64,000 nucleotides of DNA from positions 2,376,501-2,440,500 of the forward strand of contig NZ_CP029552.1 of the NCBI RefSeq assembly GCF_003173775.1, in the 5' to 3' direction. The notes under the pieces were generated by a model. That model saw only the letters and a program-made list of their open reading frames with translations, searched no databases and was not told the DNA's origin. Every line of letters begins with the position of its first letter. Positions within the stretch are counted from its first letter, which is position 1. Made by a program: the position numbers and the translations under genes. The DNA is from Methylobacterium sp. 17Sr1-1 (GTDB taxonomy: Bacteria; Pseudomonadota; Alphaproteobacteria; Rhizobiales; Beijerinckiaceae). Positions 16,684 through 26,376 of this stretch are shown piece by piece.

Positions 16684-17801
16684 CCGGCGGTCTCGGCCTG
16701 GGCGGAGTCCTTGGCAGGATCCTTGGCCATGTCCTTCGCAGGATCTTTGGCAAGATCCTTGGCAAGATCCTTGGCTTGGGCGAAGGGCCAGCGCGGCCGG
16801 GCCGGCGCGGTGATGTCGTCGGTGAGGCCGAGGCGCAGGCGCTCGATGCCGGCCCAGGCGATCATCGCGCCGTTGTCGCCGCAGAGCGGCAGGGGCGGGG
16901 CGACGAGGGGCAGCCCGGCCTCGCCGGCCTGATGGGCGAGGGCGCGACGCAGGGCGCCGTTCGCCGCGACGCCGCCGGCCGCCACCAGCGCGGTCGGATG
17001 GCCGGCGACGGCGCCGAAATCGCGCAACGCCACCCGCACCCGGTCGACTACCACGTCGACCACCGCCGCCTGGAAGCTGGCGCAGAGGTCGGCGACGTCC
17101 TGGTTGGTGAGGGGCGCGATGCGCTCGGCCTCGATCCGCAGGGCGGTCTTGAGGCCCGACAACGAAAAATTCGGCTCGCGCCGGCCGAGCATCGGCCGCG
17201 GCAGGGCGAAGCGCTCCGGGTTGCCGCCCTCGGCGGCACGCTCGACCTCCGGCCCGCCCGGATAGGACAGCCCTAAGAGCTTCGCCACCTTGTCGAAGGC
17301 CTCGCCGATGGCGTCGTCGATGGTGCCGCCGAGGCGCACGTACTCGCCGACGCCCTTGACCGCCACGAGCTGGGTGTGGCCGCCGGAGGCCAGCAGCAGC
17401 AGGTAGGGGAAGGCGAGGCCGTCGGTGAGCCGGGCGGTGAGGGCGTGGGCCTCGAGGTGGTTGACGGCGATGAGCGGCTTCCGCGAGACCAGCGCCAGGG
17501 TCTTGCCGGTGACGAGCCCGACCAGCACGCCGCCGATCAGCCCCGGCCCCGCCGCGACCGCGATGCCGTCGAGGTCGGACAGCCGCATGCCGGCCGTGTC
17601 GAGCGCCCGGGCGACGAGCCGGTCCAGCACTTCGACATGGGCGCGGGCGGCAATCTCCGGCACCACGCCCCCATAGGCGGCGTGCTCGGCGATCTGGCTC
17701 AGCACCTCGTTGGAGCGGATCGCGCCGCGCCCGTCCTCCTCCACCGTCACGATCGCGGCCGCGGTCTCGTCGCAGGTGGTCTCGATCCCGAGGACGTTCA
17801 T
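16680..17801 (-). CDS. tsaD: tRNA N6-adenosine threonylcarbamoyltransferase
   Basis: Transfers the threonylcarbamoyl group to A37 of ANN-reading tRNAs with TsaB/TsaE partners. The ASKHA-fold features are clear: [18 protein letters not shown], metal-binding HLEAH at about 115-119, [12 protein letters not shown], and [10 protein letters not shown] with [11 protein letters not shown]. The 373 residues exceed the usual length by about 20-25 because of a C-terminal tail of repeated A-K-D-x units after the catalytic domain. First gene of tsaD-GNAT-gpsA; divergent from hemD with 118 bases between. Confidence 0.96.
   Translation of the reverse strand: MNVLGIETTCDETAAAIVTVEEDGRGAIRSNEVLSQIAEHAAYGGVVPEIAARAHVEVLDRLVARALDTAGMRLSDLDGIAVAAGPGLIGGVLVGLVTGKTLALVSRKPLIAVNHLEAHALTARLTDGLAFPYLLLLASGGHTQLVAVKGVGEYVRLGGTIDDAIGEAFDKVAKLLGLSYPGGPEVERAAEGGNPERFALPRPMLGRREPNFSLSGLKTALRIEAERIAPLTNQDVADLCASFQAAVVDVVVDRVRVALRDFGAVAGHPTALVAAGGVAANGALRRALAHQAGEAGLPLVAPPLPLCGDNGAMIAWAGIERLRLGLTDDITAPARPRWPFAQAKDLAKDLAKDPAKDMAKDPAKDSAQAETAG
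16708..16776 (-). repeat. Imperfect 12-base tandem repeat at the 3' end of tsaD
   Basis: About six units close to ATCCTTGGCAAG (plus strand) run head to tail and encode the A-K-D-x-A-K-D-x tail of TsaD. The repeat keeps reading frame. It looks like in-frame slippage expansion of a non-catalytic tail. Confidence 0.75.
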
Positions 17802-17919
17802 GGTGTGGGCATGGTCTCGCGAGGGGGGCTGGCACGCCGCGCGGCGGCCGGTATGGTGCCCTCCAGATAACCCGCCGGCGCCAGGTCGGCAAAGGGGTCG
17901 GATGCATGAGGGAGGGCGC

Positions 17920-18720
17920 ATGAGGGGAGGGTGCGTGACGCCGGCGACGGCGTGCGGGACCGCCCTCAGGGTCTGGGTCGCGCGGCCGCTGCCGGCCGGG
18001 GCGCGCACGGCCGCACGCGTCGCGGCCCTCGGCCACCGGCCGCTCGTCGCCCCCGTCCTCGATCTCGCGCCCAGCGGCGCGCCGGCCCCGGCGGGCCCGT
18101 TCGACGCCCTGGTCCTGACCAGCGCGAGCGCGGTGCCGGCCCTGGCCGGCTCTCCCCTCGCCATGCTGCCGGCCTACTGCGTCGGCGCCCGCACGGCGGA
18201 GGCCGCCCGGGCGGCGGGGCTCGCGCCCGTCCACGAGGCGGGGGGCGACGCCCTCGCCCTCGCCGACCTGATTGGCCGGTCGCTGCCGCGGGGCGCGCGG
18301 CTCCTTCACGCCGCCGGGCGCGAGCGCAAGGACGAGCCGGGCGACACGCTGGCCGCCCGCGGCTACCGGCTCACGGTCTGGGTCGCCTACGCGGCGCGGG
18401 CCTTGCCGGCCCTGCCGGAGCCGGTGGCGGAGGCGCTCGGCCATGACGGCCTCGACGCGGCCCTGCACTATTCCCGGCGCAGCGCCGCGACGGCGCTCGG
18501 CCTCGCCCGGGCGGCGGGGCGCGAGGAGGCCTTTTCGCGCGTGGCGCATCATTGCCTGTCGGCGGACGTGGCCGCACCTCTGGTCGCGGCGGGGATCCTG
18601 TCCCATGTCGTCGCGACGCGGCCGGACGAGGAGGCCCTGCTGGCCGGCCTGCACCCCATTCGACAGGACAGTGACGCAGAGGCGTCGGCGGCCCTTCGCC
18701 CGGGCCGGGAGCGATGCTAA
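17920..18720 (+). CDS. hemD: Uroporphyrinogen-III synthase
   Basis: Cyclises hydroxymethylbilane to uroporphyrinogen III. HemD proteins diverge strongly; support comes from [20 protein letters not shown] at the N-terminus, [30 protein letters not shown] and the middle segment [20 protein letters not shown], plus the downstream mitofilin/hemY pair. Three in-frame starts are possible: ATG 17902, ATG 17920 (best ribosome site, GAGGGAGGG) and GTG 17935. Translation from 17920 gives 266 residues, slightly long because of a C-terminal tail. hemC, which often lies between tsaD and hemD in related bacteria, is absent here. Confidence 0.82.
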   Translation: MRGGCVTPATACGTALRVWVARPLPAGARTAARVAALGHRPLVAPVLDLAPSGAPAPAGPFDALVLTSASAVPALAGSPLAMLPAYCVGARTAEAARAAGLAPVHEAGGDALALADLIGRSLPRGARLLHAAGRERKDEPGDTLAARGYRLTVWVAYAARALPALPEPVAEALGHDGLDAALHYSRRSAATALGLARAAGREEAFSRVAHHCLSADVAAPLVAAGILSHVVATRPDEEALLAGLHPIRQDSDAEASAALRPGRERC

Positions 18721-18841
18721 GGGACGATCAACCCATGCGCGGCCCGGGCGGGATCCTGCCCCGCGGTCGCGCTCACGCCGCGCCGATCAGGCCGCCGTCC
18801 GGCGCGCCCCGGCCCGGACCCACAGGTGAGGATCTTCGGCC

Positions 18842-21214
18842 GTGACCCCCTCCGACAAGGACCAGAAGGATTCGCGCAACCGCCCGGGCGGGCGCGGCGG
18901 CAACCCGGCGGATGGGCCGATCATCGACCTGAAGGCCACCCGCGTGCCCGACGCGCCCAAGACTGAGCCGGGCAAGTCCGAGCCGGGCAAGACCGGGCCG
19001 GGCAGCACCGGGCCCGCCAAGCCGGCCGACGCGGCCAAGGATGCGTTCAAGCCGGACGCCGCCAAGACCGAGACGCCGAAGCCCGGCACGACCGCTCCCG
19101 CGACCGCGGCCGTGAAGCCGGGCGAGCCGCCGAAGGCACCCGAGGTGAAGCCGGCCGACGCCCCGAAGCCCGGCCCGACCGGTGCCGCGTCCGGCCCGGC
19201 CGCGCCGCTCGGCGCCTCGGCGCCGAAGCCGGCCGGCTTTGTGCCCGCGGGCTCCGCTACGCCCACCGTTGGTGCGACGGCGACCACGCCCGCGAAGCCG
19301 GGCGAGGCCAAGCCCGCAGATAACAAGCCGACCGATGCGAAGCCGGGCGAGACCAAGCCGGGGGACGGCAAGCCCGGCACGCCGTCTTCCGCGACGGGTC
19401 CCGCTTCGGCCGCGTCCACGACTCCGTCCGCCGCGGGCGGCGCCCCGAAGCCCGCGACCGGCACCGTCGTCACCGGCCCCGGCAGCGGTCCGCTCAAGGT
19501 CGGCGACGCCAAGCCGGGCGATGTAAAGCCGGGCGATGCGAAGCCCGGCGCGCCGGCGACCGGCATTCCCGGCGGCACGCCGTCGGAATCGGGCAAGCCC
19601 CTGGACGCGAAGCCCCTCGATTCGAAGCCCATCGACTCGAAACCCCTGGACACGAAGTCGCCCGCGGCCGGCACCGGCGCGACGGCGGGGGCCGCCTCGG
19701 CGGGCTCGCGCCCGAACCCGGCCAGCCCGGCCGGCGCGACGCTCTCGGCGGTGCCCAAGACGGGCCCGCAGGCGAGCGGGACCGGCACGACGCCGCCGAA
19801 GGACGCACCGAAGCCCGAGGCCACACGGACGACGAGCGCGATCCCGGCCGCAGCCACGGCGCCGCAGGCCAAGTCAAACGCCAACCCCGGTAGCAAGTCC
19901 GGCGCCGGATTCGGCTCGCTGCTCGCCGCCTCGCTCCTCGGCGGCGTGGTCGGGGCGGGCCTGCTCTACGGCGTGACCACCTACGGCCCGGCCTACGGCA
20001 TCAACCTGCCGAAGCCGGCGGCACCCGAGACCGATGCGGCCGGCACCGTGCCGCTGGAGCAGCGCCTGGCTGACCTCGCGCCGCGCGACAGCGTCCAGGC
20101 CCTCGACCGCCGCATCGGCTCGCTCGAATCGACCCTGCGCCCGCTGCCGGACGCGGTGCGCGCCGCCGACGCCGCGGCCAAGAGTGCGGGGCAGCGCGCC
20201 GACGAGGCCCTGCGCAAGGCGGAGGCCGCGCCCGCCGCGGCCCCCGCACAGGCGGTGCCCGCGGCCCAGGTCCCGAGCCAGCCCGCGACCCCGCCCGCCG
20301 CCGCGGGCATCGATCCGGCCCGCCTCCAGGGCATCGAGAAGCAGCTCGCCGACCTCCAGGGTCGCGCGGGGGGCGATGCGGGCCTGCGCCAGCGCATCGA
20401 CGGGCTCGACAAGGGGCTGAAGGCGCTCCAGGCCGATCTCGGCACCCGCGCGGCGGCCGACGAGCAGGCCGGCAAGGCGCTCGGCCAGCGCCTCGACGAG
20501 CTGCGCCAGTCCCTTGACGGCCGGGCCAAGGCCGCCGACCAGCGCTTCGACGCGCTCCAGCAATCCGTCGAGGCCCGCACCAAGACCGTAGACCAGCGCC
20601 TGGCCGACCTCGCCAAGGCGGTGGAGGGACGAGCCGAGGCGAGCAGCGTCCAGGCGGCGCTCCGGGTGGTGGCGTCCGACCGGATCGCCAGCGCGCTCGC
20701 CACCGGCGCCCCCTACGCCGACGCGCTCGCGACGCTCAAGCAGCTCGACCCCGGCCAGGCCGGGGCGCTGGCGCCGCTGGAGCCCTTCGCCCAGAGCGGC
20801 GCGCCGACCGCGGCGGCGCTCGCCCAGAGCTTCCAGCCCGTCGCCGCGAAGCTGAACGCGGCGGCCCTCGCCGCCCGGCAGCGGGCGGTGGCCGAGCGCG
20901 GCAGCATCACCGACAAACTGAGCAGCATGGCCGAGTCGATCGTCTCGGTGCGCAAGGTCGGGAGCGAGGGGGCAGCCCCGGCGCCGAGCCCCGCCGCCGA
21001 CCCGACCGAGGCGGGCGTCGCCAAGATCCAGGACGCCCTGTCCCGCGGCGCGGTGGCGGAGGCGGCGCAAGCCTTCGACGCCCTGCCGGAGCAGGCCCGT
21101 CAGGAGGCCGGCGACTTCGGCAAGCGCCTGAAGGCCCGCGCGGCGGCCGGCGAGGCCGCCCGGGCGCGGCTCGCCGCCTCCTTCGCGGCCCTCCAGGGCC
21201 CGGCGACCCGCTGA
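18842..21214 (+). CDS. Mitofilin-like (COG4223-type) membrane coiled-coil protein
   Basis: A 790-residue protein between hemD and hemY, the position of the alphaproteobacterial mitofilin/Mic60 homologue. Residues 1-350 are very rich in Lys, Pro, Gly, Ala and Asp, with many K-P-G-(D/E) units. One membrane segment follows (SLLAASLLGGVVGAGLLYGV, about 358-378). A long Ala/Arg/Gln-rich coiled coil spans about 390-610, then a helical C-terminal domain ends with QEAGDFGKRLKARAAAGEAA. Such proteins shape intracytoplasmic membranes; activity here is inferred from architecture and context. Start is GTG 18842 with GAGG upstream. Confidence 0.8.
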   Translation: MTPSDKDQKDSRNRPGGRGGNPADGPIIDLKATRVPDAPKTEPGKSEPGKTGPGSTGPAKPADAAKDAFKPDAAKTETPKPGTTAPATAAVKPGEPPKAPEVKPADAPKPGPTGAASGPAAPLGASAPKPAGFVPAGSATPTVGATATTPAKPGEAKPADNKPTDAKPGETKPGDGKPGTPSSATGPASAASTTPSAAGGAPKPATGTVVTGPGSGPLKVGDAKPGDVKPGDAKPGAPATGIPGGTPSESGKPLDAKPLDSKPIDSKPLDTKSPAAGTGATAGAASAGSRPNPASPAGATLSAVPKTGPQASGTGTTPPKDAPKPEATRTTSAIPAAATAPQAKSNANPGSKSGAGFGSLLAASLLGGVVGAGLLYGVTTYGPAYGINLPKPAAPETDAAGTVPLEQRLADLAPRDSVQALDRRIGSLESTLRPLPDAVRAADAAAKSAGQRADEALRKAEAAPAAAPAQAVPAAQVPSQPATPPAAAGIDPARLQGIEKQLADLQGRAGGDAGLRQRIDGLDKGLKALQADLGTRAAADEQAGKALGQRLDELRQSLDGRAKAADQRFDALQQSVEARTKTVDQRLADLAKAVEGRAEASSVQAALRVVASDRIASALATGAPYADALATLKQLDPGQAGALAPLEPFAQSGAPTAAALAQSFQPVAAKLNAAALAARQRAVAERGSITDKLSSMAESIVSVRKVGSEGAAPAPSPAADPTEAGVAKIQDALSRGAVAEAAQAFDALPEQARQEAGDFGKRLKARAAAGEAARARLAASFAALQGPATR
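19293..19660 (+). repeat. Degenerate K-P-G-(D/E) coding repeats
   Basis: Short, imperfect units of the AAGCCGGGCGA(T/G) type recur in frame and encode K-P-G-D/E, then D-A/S-K-P-L/I units near the end. They make the cytoplasmic N-terminal half of the mitofilin-like protein low-complexity and probably disordered. Spacing is irregular, so this is not a CRISPR. Confidence 0.7.
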
Positions 21215-21222
21215 GGCTCCGC

Positions 21223-21250
21223 CCGCTTCCATCCTCCGGGATGGGAGCGG
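21223..21250 (+). terminator. Hairpin after the mitofilin-like gene
   Basis: Arms 21223-21234 and 21239-21250 pair with one wobble around a four-base loop, nine bases past the stop. No T-run; a second GC-rich palindrome lies at about 21265-21285. These may reduce read-through into hemY, 147 bases downstream. Confidence 0.4.
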
Positions 21251-21361
21251 CGCCCGTTTCCGGTGCGGCCGCCACGGCGGCCGCCGTGACATCCCGGGGC
21301 TCGCTCGACGCCCCCTCGCGCGCCCGGTGCGGCAGCGCGGCTTTCTGGAGTTGATCGACCG

Positions 21362-22846
21362 ATGTGGCGCGCACTCGCCTTCCTGGCTCTCCTCGCCCTC
21401 GCCGCCTACGGGGCGGTCTGGCTCGCCGACCGGCCCGGCGTGGTCACCGTGACCTGGGGCGGCTATGAGCTGGCGACCAGCCTCGCGGCCGCGCTCGTCG
21501 GCGTCATGGTGCTGGCGGTGGTGCTCGGCTTCGTCTGGGCCTTCGCCCGCGGCATCCTGAACCTGCCCGAGCGGCTGACCCTGTCGAGCCGTCGCCGGCG
21601 CCAGGCCCGGGGCTACAACGCGCTCTCGCGCGGCATGGTGGCGGTGGGCTCGGGCGATCCGATCGCGGCGCGCCGCCACGCCGGCGAGGCCGAGCGCCTG
21701 CTCGGCCCCGAGCCGCTCGCCCTGCTGCTGACCGCGCAGGCCGCTCAGATCTCCGGCGACCGCGCCGGGGCCGAGCGCGCCTTCCAGCGCATGGTCGACG
21801 ATCCCGAGACCCGGGTGCTCGGCCTGCGCGGCCTGTTCGTCGAGGCCCGGCGCCAGGACGACGAGACCACCGCCCGCGCCTACGCGATCGAGGCCGCCCG
21901 CCTCGCCCCGAGCGTGACCTGGGCCAACGAGGCGGTGATGGAGAGCCAGTGCGCCGACCGCGACTGGTCGGGCGCCCTCGACACCGTCTCGCGCCGCGCG
22001 GCCCTGGGCCTCTCCGACAAGGCGGCGATGCGGCGCCAGCGCGCGGTGCTGCTGACAGCCAGCGCCCTCGACCTCGAGGCGGGCGACCCCGAGCGCGCCC
22101 TGGCGCAGGCCCGGGAGGCGGTGAAGCTCGCCCCCGATCTGGTGCCCGCCGCCGCCGTGGCCGGCCGCCTCTTCGCCCGCCGCGGCGACCTCAAGCGCGG
22201 CGCCAAGGTGGTCGAGGCGGCCTGGCGTGCCAACCCGCATCCGGACCTCGCCCGAGTCTATCTCGACCTGCGCACCGGCGATTCGAGCCGCGACCGGCTC
22301 GCCCGCGCCGAGACCCTGGCCCGGATCTCATCCTGGCACCCGGAATCGCGCTTCGCCATCGCCCGCGCGGCGATCGACGCCCGGGAGTTCAGCCGCGCCC
22401 GCGACGTGCTGGCGCCGCTGCTCGCCGACCAGCCGACCGCGCATGCCTACCAGCTGATGGCCGAGATCGAGGAGGCCGAGCACGGCGCCCAGTCCGGCAA
22501 GGCCCGCGAGTGGCAGGCGCGGGCGACCCGCGCCCCGCGCGACCCGGCCTGGTGCGCCGACGGCCTCGTCACCGACCGTTGGGCGCCGATCTCCCCGGTC
22601 AGCGGGCGCCTCGACGCCTTCGTCTGGCAGACCCCGCCGGACCTGCTGGGCCGCGCCCATTCCGGCCCCGCCCACGAGCCCGAGCCCGCCGCGGCCGCCA
22701 CCACGCACAATCCGGGCTCGCTCAACGGCGGAGCGGCCGCGAAGAACGGCACCGCCACAGTCGGCACGATCCCGCCGGGCACGGTGACCCCGCCGGTGGT
22801 GCCGGTGCCGGTGAAGGTGCCGGAGGTGGTCGGGCCGGGGCGCTGA
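21362..22846 (+). CDS. hemY: HemY-type tetratricopeptide membrane protein
   Basis: A 494-residue protein with the HemY_N signature. Two membrane helices (ALAFLALLALAAYGAVWLAD at about 4-23 and AAALVGVMVLAVVLGFVWAF near 41-61) flank GVVTVTWGGYELATSL. A basic stretch SSRRRRQARGYNALSRGMVA and TPR-like helices from about 90 to 390 follow. It has no catalytic motif; in the family it is linked to late haem synthesis by position and phenotype, not by a known reaction. The C-terminal 100 residues are Pro/Ala-rich. It follows hemD and the mitofilin-like gene. Confidence 0.9.
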   Translation: MWRALAFLALLALAAYGAVWLADRPGVVTVTWGGYELATSLAAALVGVMVLAVVLGFVWAFARGILNLPERLTLSSRRRRQARGYNALSRGMVAVGSGDPIAARRHAGEAERLLGPEPLALLLTAQAAQISGDRAGAERAFQRMVDDPETRVLGLRGLFVEARRQDDETTARAYAIEAARLAPSVTWANEAVMESQCADRDWSGALDTVSRRAALGLSDKAAMRRQRAVLLTASALDLEAGDPERALAQAREAVKLAPDLVPAAAVAGRLFARRGDLKRGAKVVEAAWRANPHPDLARVYLDLRTGDSSRDRLARAETLARISSWHPESRFAIARAAIDAREFSRARDVLAPLLADQPTAHAYQLMAEIEEAEHGAQSGKAREWQARATRAPRDPAWCADGLVTDRWAPISPVSGRLDAFVWQTPPDLLGRAHSGPAHEPEPAAAATTHNPGSLNGGAAAKNGTATVGTIPPGTVTPPVVPVPVKVPEVVGPGR

Positions 22847-22902
22847 AGCCCACACGACCGGACAGTCGGGACCGGCACGACACCGGTCGTCACATCTCTC
22901 GA

Positions 22903-23044
22903 CGTCATCCCGGGGCTCGCCGCAGGCGAGAACCCGGGATCCATAGCCGCCGACGTCTCAGAAGAGGTCGGAACGCTTCCCGCCTTATCCTGCACCGTCG
23001 GCGGTTATGGATCCCGGGTTCCGCTGCGCGGGCCCGGGATGACG
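22903..23044. repeat. Palindromic repeat, copy A (hemY / helicase junction)
   Basis: Imperfect inverted repeat with arms 22903-22955 and 22996-23044 and a 40-base spacer. The arms contain CGTCATCCCGGG, CCCGGGATCCATA and GCCGCCGACG elements. It fills the space between two convergent genes. Related copies occur at 35789, 46230, 54978 and 60571. Confidence 0.85.
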
Positions 23045-23081
23045 AGGCGGGTTTCAGTTCGGTCCGCCCGCTCAAGCAGGC

Positions 23082-24932
23082 TCAGCCCGGCCGCCTCTCC
23101 GCCCCCGCCCAGCGCCGCCGCACGCTCCAGGCGTAGCGCGTGTCGCCGTCGAGCAGGTGCAGGTGGTCCTGGAGCCGGTTGCGCTCCAGCCAGGCGAGGG
23201 CCGCCTCCAGCTCCTCCGCCGTCATCGCGGCGCGGCTCTTGTTGTTGAAGAGGCGCTTGAGCACCGCATTGTAGCGGTGGGCGAGCGACGCGCCGCGGGG
23301 CAGCCGCAGCTCGGCCTCGTCCTCGACCGCCTGCGCCGTGACCATGGCGGCGACGCGGGCGCGGAGCGCCCGCTCGACCCGCGAGGGCGGGACCGGGCCC
23401 GCATCGGTGCCGGGCTGCCCGGCCTCCCGCTGTGCCTCCGGTCGGGCCATCGCCACCGAGGGGCCGGGCCGCAGCATCGCGTAGCGCAGGCCGAGCGCGT
23501 TGCTCTCCAGCGGCACGATGCCCTCGTCGGTCTCGCGCGCCAGCGGCCGCGGCTCGGGCGAGGCGGCCCCCGTCGGGCGCTTGCGCGGCCGGGTCGCGGT
23601 CGCCTGCTCGGTCTCGATGCGGGCGCGGAACTGCGCGAAGAGCGGGTCGTCGGGGTGGAAGACCAGGGCGTGCTGGTCGGCGTAGTCGCCCGCATGGGGA
23701 TCGACCCGGGTCGCCCGGGCGATCATCTGCTCCAGCCAGGGCCGCGAGCGGATATGGGTGAGGGCCGCCACCACCGCGACCTCGGGCGCGTCCAGCCCCT
23801 CATAGGCCATCGCCACCGTCACCAGCACGGCGGGCTCGGGCGTGAGCCGGAAGGCGGCGAGCGCCGCATGGGCGTCGGCCTCGGCCGAGGTGGCGATGCG
23901 CACGTCGCGGCGCGCCTGCTCCTCCGGCATCCAGGCCTGGATCATGGCGTGGTAGCTCTGCGCGCTCGCCTGATCGGGGGCGACGACGAGGAGCTTGCCG
24001 AGGCCCCGGACCGCCTCGGTGGCGCTGAGGCCGCGCTTGCGCCGGCGCTCGGCCCGCACACGGCGGGTGGCGAAGAACGCCTCGCGCAACAGGTCGCGGG
24101 CGAAGCCGGTGCGGAGCGCCGTGAACAGGGCCGGCCGCGTCGTCGCGCTCGGGCCCGAGCCCGAGAGCCGGTGCGGGCCGACCCGGGCCTGGCCGCTGGT
24201 GCGCCCGCCCTCGAGCCAGCTCGCCTCGCCGTCCAGTGCCCCGAAATTGACCGGCAGCACCGCCTTCTCGGCGAGGGCCTCGGCGCGGGAATAGCCGATC
24301 ACGGCCCAGCCCGGGGCCTCGATGTCCGGCACCGGGGCGCCGCCCTCCGTCCGGTAGGGCAGCCACAGGATGCGCCGGCCGTCCGCCCGCTCCAGGGTGC
24401 CGGAGAGGAGGAGGCGCACGCTCGCCTCGCGGAACAGCGGCAGCAGGGCGCTGCTCCAGGCCGCGGCCTCGCTCCCCGCCTCGCCGTCGGCGATGGCCGG
24501 CAGGTGGTGGACCTCGTCGACGACGAGGAGGGTGCGGTGGCGCCGCATCTCGGAAAGGTGCAGGGCGGGGGCCGCCGCCACCGCCTGGTAGGTGGTGACG
24601 TAGCCGGCCAGCCCCCGGCTCGGATCGGGCGAGTTGTCGGCCGCCCGCACCGAGAGGGCGTGGCCCAAAGCCGCCCGCCAGGCCGGATCGGCGAAGGCCT
24701 CCTCGGCCTGGAGCCGGAGGGAATCCCGCGGCACGATCCAGACCACCCGGTCGACGAGGCCCGCCGCGATCAGCTTCGATGCCGCGATGACCGGCAGCAG
24801 CGACTTGCCGCCGCCGGGCGTCACCGCCGCCAGGATGTCGGTGATGCCCGTCGCCTCGCCGCGGGCGAGCGCGCCCACGAGTTCGGACAGGCTGCGCTGG
24901 TGGCTGCGCAGGGGGCGGGACGGGGCGCTCAC
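23082..24932 (-). CDS. Superfamily 2 DEAD/DEAH-box helicase
   Basis: A 616-residue SF2 helicase of the type III restriction/UvrB-like group. Q-region LRSHQRSLSELV, Walker A TPGGGKSLLPV near 38-48, DEVHH box at 139-143 and motif III LLLSGTLER near 173-181 are visible. In the second RecA lobe, VLVTVAMAYEGLDAPEVAVV and WLEQMIARATRVD (motif VI) are seen. The last 150 residues are a helical domain (YNAVLKRLFNNKSRAAMTAE) of unknown role. No nuclease or methylase motif was seen, and no such gene is adjacent. It could act in DNA repair or phage defence; both are speculation. Confidence 0.85.
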   Translation of the reverse strand: MSAPSRPLRSHQRSLSELVGALARGEATGITDILAAVTPGGGKSLLPVIAASKLIAAGLVDRVVWIVPRDSLRLQAEEAFADPAWRAALGHALSVRAADNSPDPSRGLAGYVTTYQAVAAAPALHLSEMRRHRTLLVVDEVHHLPAIADGEAGSEAAAWSSALLPLFREASVRLLLSGTLERADGRRILWLPYRTEGGAPVPDIEAPGWAVIGYSRAEALAEKAVLPVNFGALDGEASWLEGGRTSGQARVGPHRLSGSGPSATTRPALFTALRTGFARDLLREAFFATRRVRAERRRKRGLSATEAVRGLGKLLVVAPDQASAQSYHAMIQAWMPEEQARRDVRIATSAEADAHAALAAFRLTPEPAVLVTVAMAYEGLDAPEVAVVAALTHIRSRPWLEQMIARATRVDPHAGDYADQHALVFHPDDPLFAQFRARIETEQATATRPRKRPTGAASPEPRPLARETDEGIVPLESNALGLRYAMLRPGPSVAMARPEAQREAGQPGTDAGPVPPSRVERALRARVAAMVTAQAVEDEAELRLPRGASLAHRYNAVLKRLFNNKSRAAMTAEELEAALAWLERNRLQDHLHLLDGDTRYAWSVRRRWAGAERRPG

Positions 24933-25055
24933 GGGTGGAGGGAATCGCGAACCATCCCCGGACCATGCCGGAGCCCGCCTCCCTTGTGAATCCGGGGGAC
25001 AAGCAGCTTTTCCGCGTTCCCCACATCACAAAACGCTTGCGCCGGTCTTGACCTC

Positions 25056-26159
25056 TCAGCCGCGCCCGCGCTCCAGCATCCGCGACACCACCCGGGCGGT
25101 GAAATCGACCATCGGGACGATGCGGGCGTAGTTGAGCCGGGTCGGCCCGATGACGCCGACGACGCCGACGATGGTCTGGCTGCCGTCCCGGAACGGCGCC
25201 GCGATCATCGACGAGCCGGAGAGCGAGAAGAGCTTGTTCTCCGAGCCGATGAAGATCCGCACGCCCTCGCCGCCCTCGGCACGGGAGAGAAGGTCGATCA
25301 CGTCCTTCTGGCTCTCCAGGTCGTTGAAGAGCAGGCGGATGCGCTCCAGGTCCTCGGCCGCCCGCAGGTCGTCGAGGAGGTTGGCCTGGCCGCGCACGAT
25401 CAGCTGGCGCTCCTCGCTCGGGCCGACCGAGCGGGCGAGGCCCGCATCGACCAGGCGCCCGGTGATCTCGTCGAGCTCCTGCTTCATCGCCGCCCGCGCG
25501 GCCTCGATCTCGCCCCGCACCTCGCCAAGGGTGCGGCCGCGGATCCGGGCGTTGAGGAAGTTCGAGGCCTCCTGCAGCGCACCGGCCGGCAGGCCCTGCG
25601 GCAGGTCGAGCAGGCGGTTCTCGACCGAGCCGTCGTCGGAGACGAGCACCACCAGGGCGCGGCCGGGATCGAGCCGCACGAACTCGATGTGGCGCAGCCG
25701 CGGGTTCTGCTTGGCGGTGACGACGACGCCGGCGCCGCGCGAGATGCCCGAGAGCAGCACCGAGGCCTCGGTGAGCGCGCTCTCGAAGGTGTGGCGCGAG
25801 GCGGCGGCGCGCATCTGCGCCTCGATCCGGCCCTTCTCCTCCTGGCCGACATCGCCGAGCTCGAGCAGCGCGTCGACGAAGAAGCGCAGGCCGTGCTCGG
25901 TGGGGAGCCGGCCGGCGCTGGTATGGGGGGCGTAGATCAGCCCGGCCTGCTCGAGGTCCGACATCACGTTGCGGATCGAGGCCGGCGAGAGCGCCATCGG
26001 CAGGATGCGGGCGAGGTTGCGCGACCCCACCGGCTCCCCCGTGGCGAGGTAGCTCTCGACGATCTGGCGAAAGATTTCCCGCGAGCGCTCGTTGAGCTCG
26101 GCAATGGCACGGGCCTGTCCGGAGCCGCCGGGCAGGGGTGGAAGGTCGCGCGTGTTCAT
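25056..26159 (-). CDS. hrcA: Heat-inducible transcription repressor HrcA
   Basis: Represses groE-type chaperone genes by binding CIRCE. The 367-residue product has the N-terminal winged helix ([20 protein letters not shown], then [20 protein letters not shown] and [18 protein letters not shown]), a GAF-like middle and the C-terminal signature [23 protein letters not shown] 26159 yields [12 protein letters not shown]; no ribosome site stands out. No CIRCE element was seen in its own upstream region. grpE, often the next gene, is absent; the helicase follows instead after 123 bases. Confidence 0.95.
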   Translation of the reverse strand: MNTRDLPPLPGGSGQARAIAELNERSREIFRQIVESYLATGEPVGSRNLARILPMALSPASIRNVMSDLEQAGLIYAPHTSAGRLPTEHGLRFFVDALLELGDVGQEEKGRIEAQMRAAASRHTFESALTEASVLLSGISRGAGVVVTAKQNPRLRHIEFVRLDPGRALVVLVSDDGSVENRLLDLPQGLPAGALQEASNFLNARIRGRTLGEVRGEIEAARAAMKQELDEITGRLVDAGLARSVGPSEERQLIVRGQANLLDDLRAAEDLERIRLLFNDLESQKDVIDLLSRAEGGEGVRIFIGSENKLFSLSGSSMIAAPFRDGSQTIVGVVGVIGPTRLNYARIVPMVDFTARVVSRMLERGRG

Positions 26160-26376
26160 CAACCCTACGGGAGCCAAACGACCCCTTACTGTGATGCGAG
26201 CCGACGCTCCGTGCAAGCGGACGCGACGCCGCGCGGCGGTCCGGTTTCGCGGCCGCGACGGGTGTCGTCACCTGAACGGAAGCCGGCTTCGCGTCTCAGA
26301 CCGCGTTCAGCCCGCCGGCGCCAATCTCGTCTCCATGGCCGCACGCGTCGTGCGGCGAGACGATCCGGAGGCGAGG

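Noticed and set aside
19293..19660. Repeated K-P-G-D units as a CRISPR array
   Set aside because: Units are short, irregular, in frame and inside a gene; there are no spacers and no cas genes.
19874..22240. A 788-codon minus-strand frame
   Set aside because: Antisense to the mitofilin-like and hemY genes; composition is biased and no domain is recognisable.
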